NCBI GenBank assembly: GCA_023428645.1
Contig: JAEYXD010000032.1
Coordinates: forward strand, 1-8,717
Direction: 5' to 3'
From: Pseudomonadota bacterium
GTDB taxonomy: Bacteria > Pseudomonadota > Gammaproteobacteria > Steroidobacterales > Steroidobacteraceae
Length of the DNA stretch: 8,717 bases
Shown here: positions 5,649-8,717 of the stretch, in pieces
Position numbering within the stretch: the first letter of the stretch is position 1
How the letters are laid out: each line of letters opens with the position of its first letter
Translations under genes and position numbers: made by a program
Notes under the pieces: model-generated
What the model saw: the letters and a program-made list of their open reading frames with translations, nothing else
Told to the model about the DNA's origin: nothing
The model's database searches: none

Positions 5649-6356
5649 TTACTCCGCGTGAAAGCCAAACAAGTATTCATAGCTGAGCTCAGAGTAGCGA
5701 GGATTGTCGGTGACCGGAATGCGCTTGCCGGCCCACAGCTTGTTGAAGCCCCGCGTCGGCACGAACGCCGCAATGCCCTGGGCGTCGGTCACGGGATCCT
5801 GCGCCGACCCTTCCTCGCCGCGTCCGAGCTTGACGCCCGCGACGGGCTTGCCGTCTTGCAACACGCGCACCCGCAGCGGTCGACCCGCTGTCGGCTGCGC
5901 AGCGTCGAGCGGCACGACTTCGAACGGTTGACCGAGCGTCTTCGTCACGAACGGCGACCATCGTGTCACCGTCTTGTGGTACTTCACCGCATACGTCGCA
6001 CGTGTCGCGCCCGGGACTTCGTTCATCGGCTTCTCGACGCTCGGCCCCGTCGGCGCGCGAGTGTGAATGCCATTGTCGAAATGCATGGCGATCAGCGCGG
6101 GGGTCGCCGCGACCTGCAGGTAGACCTTGTCGGCATCGATCGAGCGTTGGACTCCGAGCTTGTTCCCCTGCGCATCGAACGCATCGATCGTCTTCAGCTT
6201 CTCGGGCTGGTACGGCTCGAGCTTGCCCGCGTGGCCGCCGAAGACGACGCGATAATCATTCGGTTTGCCGGCGACGGGTTCCAGCCACACGGTGTGAGCA
6301 AGCGTGCCGGATGCGAACAGCACGAGTGCGGATGCGATGGCGTAACGTGCCTGCAC
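5649..6356 (-). CDS. DUF4198 periplasmic metal-uptake protein (CbiK/NikK-like)
   Basis: This is a 235-residue secreted protein of the DUF4198 family, annotated in COG terms as the periplasmic component of cobalt/nickel transport. The signal peptide is 1-20 (GTLA), so the mature chain would begin HTVWLEP, the typical His-x-x-Trp-Leu opening. Also visible are MHFDNGIHTR (91-100), GQPFEVVPL (142-150) and a C-terminal Ig-like module with DGKPVAGVKL (168-177) and TDAQGIAAFVP (190-200). The start is a GTG: AAGGAG lies 6 nt before it and the signal peptide begins there, while the longer open frame upstream lies over the receptor gene. It follows the receptor stop by 11 nt. Expected role: binding or handing over metal between outer-membrane receptor and inner-membrane permease. 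Copper or another metal cannot be excluded. Confidence 0.85.
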   Translation of the reverse strand: MQARYAIASALVLFASGTLAHTVWLEPVAGKPNDYRVVFGGHAGKLEPYQPEKLKTIDAFDAQGNKLGVQRSIDADKVYLQVAATPALIAMHFDNGIHTRAPTGPSVEKPMNEVPGATRATYAVKYHKTVTRWSPFVTKTLGQPFEVVPLDAAQPTAGRPLRVRVLQDGKPVAGVKLGRGEEGSAQDPVTDAQGIAAFVPTRGFNKLWAGKRIPVTDNPRYSELSYEYLFGFHAE

Positions 6357-6367
6357 GGCGATCTCCT

Positions 6368-8422
6368 TCAGAAATTGAACTGAATGCCCGCGCGGAACGA
6401 GCGCGGCATCCCCGGCGCGATGACTTCTTGGCCGCCGATCAGCGACACGGTGGTGGCATGGATGCGATCGGTGACGTTGTCGATGCGGGCGTAAGCGCGG
6501 AAGCTGCGGGCGCCTTCGTGCGTGTATGCGACGCCGACGTCGAACAGGTCGTAGCTGGCCGCCTGCATCGTGTTGAGCGCATCGACATCGTATTCGCCGC
6601 TGTAACGCCAGGCGGCGATGAGCGTCCAGTCGTCGAACGGCATGATGTTCGCCTCCAGCGTCGCGGAGTCTTGCGGCACGCCGGGGACCGACAGGCCGAG
6701 CAGGCGCGCATCGGCGTTCTGCCGCACTTCGCTGTCCACGAGGCCGTAGACAGCACGCAGCTCCAATTGCTCGTTGGGCCGCCACGTTGCGCTCGCCTCG
6801 ATGCCGCGGCGGAGCGTAGCGCCGAAGTTTTCGTAGATGCCGGGCGCGACCGTGCGGATTTCGCCGCTCGACGACAATCGATAGGCGGCCACGTCGAAGT
6901 CGATGGCGCCGCCGTCGATGTGCATGCCGACTTCGGTCTGGCGAAAGACGTTCTCGTCGAGCGGTTGACCGCCGATCGCATATTTCACGAACCCATTCGG
7001 CAAGGCGAAGCCTTCGGCCCAGCTCGCGCGCAGCTGCAGCCACTCCGTCGGCTGCGAGCGCATGCCGATCTTGGGACTCAGGTGCGAGGCCTGCTTCAAT
7101 GCGCCGCACGGATCGCTGCCGGTTTCAGGACCGACACGCTCGCAACCGCCGGTGAAGCGATCGGCGCGCAGGCCGAGCGAGACGTGCGCCAGCGGATGGA
7201 GCCTCGCCTCCATCTCGGTGAAGGCCGAGAGGCTGTTCAACTTCGTCTCGCGGTTGGCCTGCGCTAACGCGACGCGCTGGCGCTGATCGAGGCCGTCGAA
7301 GAACTTGTATTCGGTCGATTCGCGAAAGGTTTCCACACCCGCGATGTAGCGCAGCGGTACGGAGCCGAGATCCACGAGGCCGTTCAAGCTCGTCCCCGCG
7401 CCGAACACGCTGCGATCGTACGTCTCTTCGCGCTGCCGCCATGTCGCGGCGCTGATCGGGCGCGAGAACCAGCGCGTAAAGTCCTGCTGCGTCGTGTACG
7501 CGAAGGTCAGCAGCTTGAGATCGTCGCTGAGGGCGTAATTGAGATCGGCGCGTACGGTCAGGAATTCCTTTTCGGCACCATCGTTTTGAGTGCGAGGATC
7601 GATGCCGCGGGGATCGCGCTCGTATTGCGCGCGCGTCAGGTACGACGCCGAGTCGCTCTCCGACTGTAGGTAGCGGGTAGACAGCGCGACTTGCAGCGCA
7701 TCGGTCACCGCGTGGGACCAGCGACCCGCGAGGGTTGCCCGCTCCGTCGTCGACTGGGGCCGAAATCCATCGGTTCGATAAACCTGAGCCGCCGCATTGA
7801 GCTGCTGCCGCTCGCCGATGGCCGTACCGTACGCCGCCTGCACGTCCAGCGTGTCATAAGAGCTGAGCGCGACATCTGCCTCTGCGTAGTGGCCGGTCTT
7901 GCGGGTCTGGATGTTGATCAGTCCGCCGCGATTGAAGTTGCCGTAGAGCGCGGAGACGGGCCCCTTGAGCACCGTGAACGTCTCGATCTCGAGCGGAACG
8001 ACCGTGTTCAGGTCGACATACCCATCGGCGTGCGACATCGCTTCGTTCAACGGAATGCCGTCGACGACGGCGCCGAGATCGCCGCCATGACCGCCGCTGC
8101 CGAAGCCGCGGATCACGATGGAGTTCGCGACGCTGCCCAGTTGCAAGTCGCGCACGGCCATGCCGGGCACGAGCCGCAGCAGCTTGTCGATGTCCGCGAA
8201 GTTCTGCTCGCGGATGTCATTCGTCGACAGCACGGTTGCGGAGTAGGGCGAATCATCGGGTCGAAGGAGCTGCCCTTTGACGATGACCTCACCTAGCGTT
8301 GCGGGCGTGGTCGTTTGCTGGGCGTGAGCGCTGCTCGCGGCGAAGCCCAGGACGAGCGCTCGCAGTCCCAGCCTGACGGCGATCGACAAGGGGTGGACCG
8401 AGACGCTGCCGTTCATGGTCAT
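6368..8422 (-). CDS. TonB-dependent outer-membrane receptor, probable Ni/Co (metal) uptake
   Basis: The protein has 684 residues. The signal peptide is 1-34 (SAHA before QQ), followed by a TonB-box-like stretch LGEVIVKG (43-50), a plug domain of about 120 residues (LLRLVPGM, IVIRGFG, VVDGIPLNE, LKGPVSALYG, GGLINIQTRK) and a 22-strand-type beta barrel ending FNF with the usual C-terminal Phe. TonB-ExbBD would energise transport of its ligand. The plug loop GFGSGGHGGDLG and nearby MSHADGY carry His residues. Genes next door (HupE-like and DUF4198) suggest a nickel or cobalt ligand rather than a siderophore; this is inference from context. The ATG at 8422 overlaps the upstream stop as ATGA, favouring translational coupling; an ATG two codons later is also possible. 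Confidence 0.93.
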   Translation of the reverse strand: MTMNGSVSVHPLSIAVRLGLRALVLGFAASSAHAQQTTTPATLGEVIVKGQLLRPDDSPYSATVLSTNDIREQNFADIDKLLRLVPGMAVRDLQLGSVANSIVIRGFGSGGHGGDLGAVVDGIPLNEAMSHADGYVDLNTVVPLEIETFTVLKGPVSALYGNFNRGGLINIQTRKTGHYAEADVALSSYDTLDVQAAYGTAIGERQQLNAAAQVYRTDGFRPQSTTERATLAGRWSHAVTDALQVALSTRYLQSESDSASYLTRAQYERDPRGIDPRTQNDGAEKEFLTVRADLNYALSDDLKLLTFAYTTQQDFTRWFSRPISAATWRQREETYDRSVFGAGTSLNGLVDLGSVPLRYIAGVETFRESTEYKFFDGLDQRQRVALAQANRETKLNSLSAFTEMEARLHPLAHVSLGLRADRFTGGCERVGPETGSDPCGALKQASHLSPKIGMRSQPTEWLQLRASWAEGFALPNGFVKYAIGGQPLDENVFRQTEVGMHIDGGAIDFDVAAYRLSSSGEIRTVAPGIYENFGATLRRGIEASATWRPNEQLELRAVYGLVDSEVRQNADARLLGLSVPGVPQDSATLEANIMPFDDWTLIAAWRYSGEYDVDALNTMQAASYDLFDVGVAYTHEGARSFRAYARIDNVTDRIHATTVSLIGGQEVIAPGMPRSFRAGIQFNF

Positions 8423-8717
8423 TCCCCGGTATCGATCGGACGCGAGATGGAGTCCACGATCGCGGGCGGCGCGGATGCGATCGCCGTGCGTGACTCGACG
8501 AAGCCGTGAACCTGCAGTCCCAGCAGCACGGCGCTTGCGCCCATCAGGGCGAAGTTCGTCGTTCGTGCGAGCAGCGGAAATGCGGTGCTTGATCGCCACA
8601 CGCCGACGACGAGCGTCATGAGCGTCAGCGCGGCGATCTGCCCGAGCTCGACGCCGACATTGAACGCGAGGATCTTGCCGACCAGATCCGGGTCGCGCGC
8701 GAGCGTCATTTCCTGCA
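8419..8717 (-). CDS. HupE/UreJ-family membrane protein, C-terminal part (5' end beyond window)
   Basis: Only the last 98 codons are in the window. The phrase DPDLVGKILAFNVGVELGQ, followed by hydrophobic segments, is characteristic of the C-terminal half of HupE/UreJ_2 proteins, inner-membrane proteins linked to nickel or cobalt uptake. A second hydrophobic helix (TTNFALMGASAVLLGLQVHGF) is followed by a short polar tail ending DTGE. There is an internal Met near the window edge, but the preceding codons (Gln-Glu) stay open and the family is larger, so the true start lies outside. The stop overlaps the receptor start by 4 nt. This would be the inner-membrane permease of the uptake route. Confidence 0.75.
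   Translation of the reverse strand, partial: QEMTLARDPDLVGKILAFNVGVELGQIAALTLMTLVVGVWRSSTAFPLLARTTNFALMGASAVLLGLQVHGFVESRTAIASAPPAIVDSISRPIDTGE

Noticed and set aside
5963..7267. Plus-strand ORF of 434 codons opposite the receptor and DUF4198 genes
   Set aside because: Crosses two well-supported minus-strand genes and has Arg-rich composition without motifs.

Overview
The window is GC-rich bacterial DNA, dense with genes. Every convincing gene lies on the minus strand; the long plus-strand reading frames are GC-driven shadows. The TonB-dependent receptor and the sigma-54 two-component pair point to a Gram-negative proteobacterium. A gammaproteobacterium of the Xanthomonadales/Nevskiales/Steroidobacter type would fit, but that placement is an impression, not a measurement.

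Layout in the direction of transcription (right to left). (1) 8717-5171 is a tight four-gene operon: the end of a HupE/UreJ-like membrane protein, a TonB-dependent receptor, a DUF4198 (CbiK/NikK-like) periplasmic protein and a small NikL/CbiL-like membrane-anchored protein. The set reads as an uptake route for nickel, cobalt or a similar metal, from the outer membrane through the periplasm to the inner membrane. (2) 5021-4647 is a YCII-type protein of the DGPF family. (3) 4619-3569 is a guanidine unit: a guanidine-II (mini-ykkC) riboswitch with two ACGA-loop hairpins, a Gdx/SugE guanidinium exporter, and a dihydrofolate-reductase-like protein 21 nt downstream, followed by a strong hairpin. (4) 3393-1846 is a CPA1-type Na+/H+ antiporter. 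(5) 1808-1 is a regulatory unit: an 18-bp perfect dyad, a good sigma-54 -24/-12 promoter about 100 nt downstream of it, a short ORF fusing a signal peptide to only the ATPase domain of an NtrY-like histidine kinase, and an NtrX-like sigma-54 activator that overlaps it by 4 nt and runs off the window.

Two parts deserve most attention. First, the guanidine-II riboswitch has a readable expression platform: an 8-nt perfect anti-Shine-Dalgarno that borrows three bases from the 3' arm of the first hairpin. Second, the kinase-regulator pair seems to have lost its sensor and phosphotransfer domains by an in-frame rearrangement. The remnant sits behind a sigma-54 promoter, with a possible enhancer dyad, that the downstream regulator itself could activate. 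No transposon, CRISPR array, tRNA or rRNA was seen, and no stretch over 300 nt lacks a gene.
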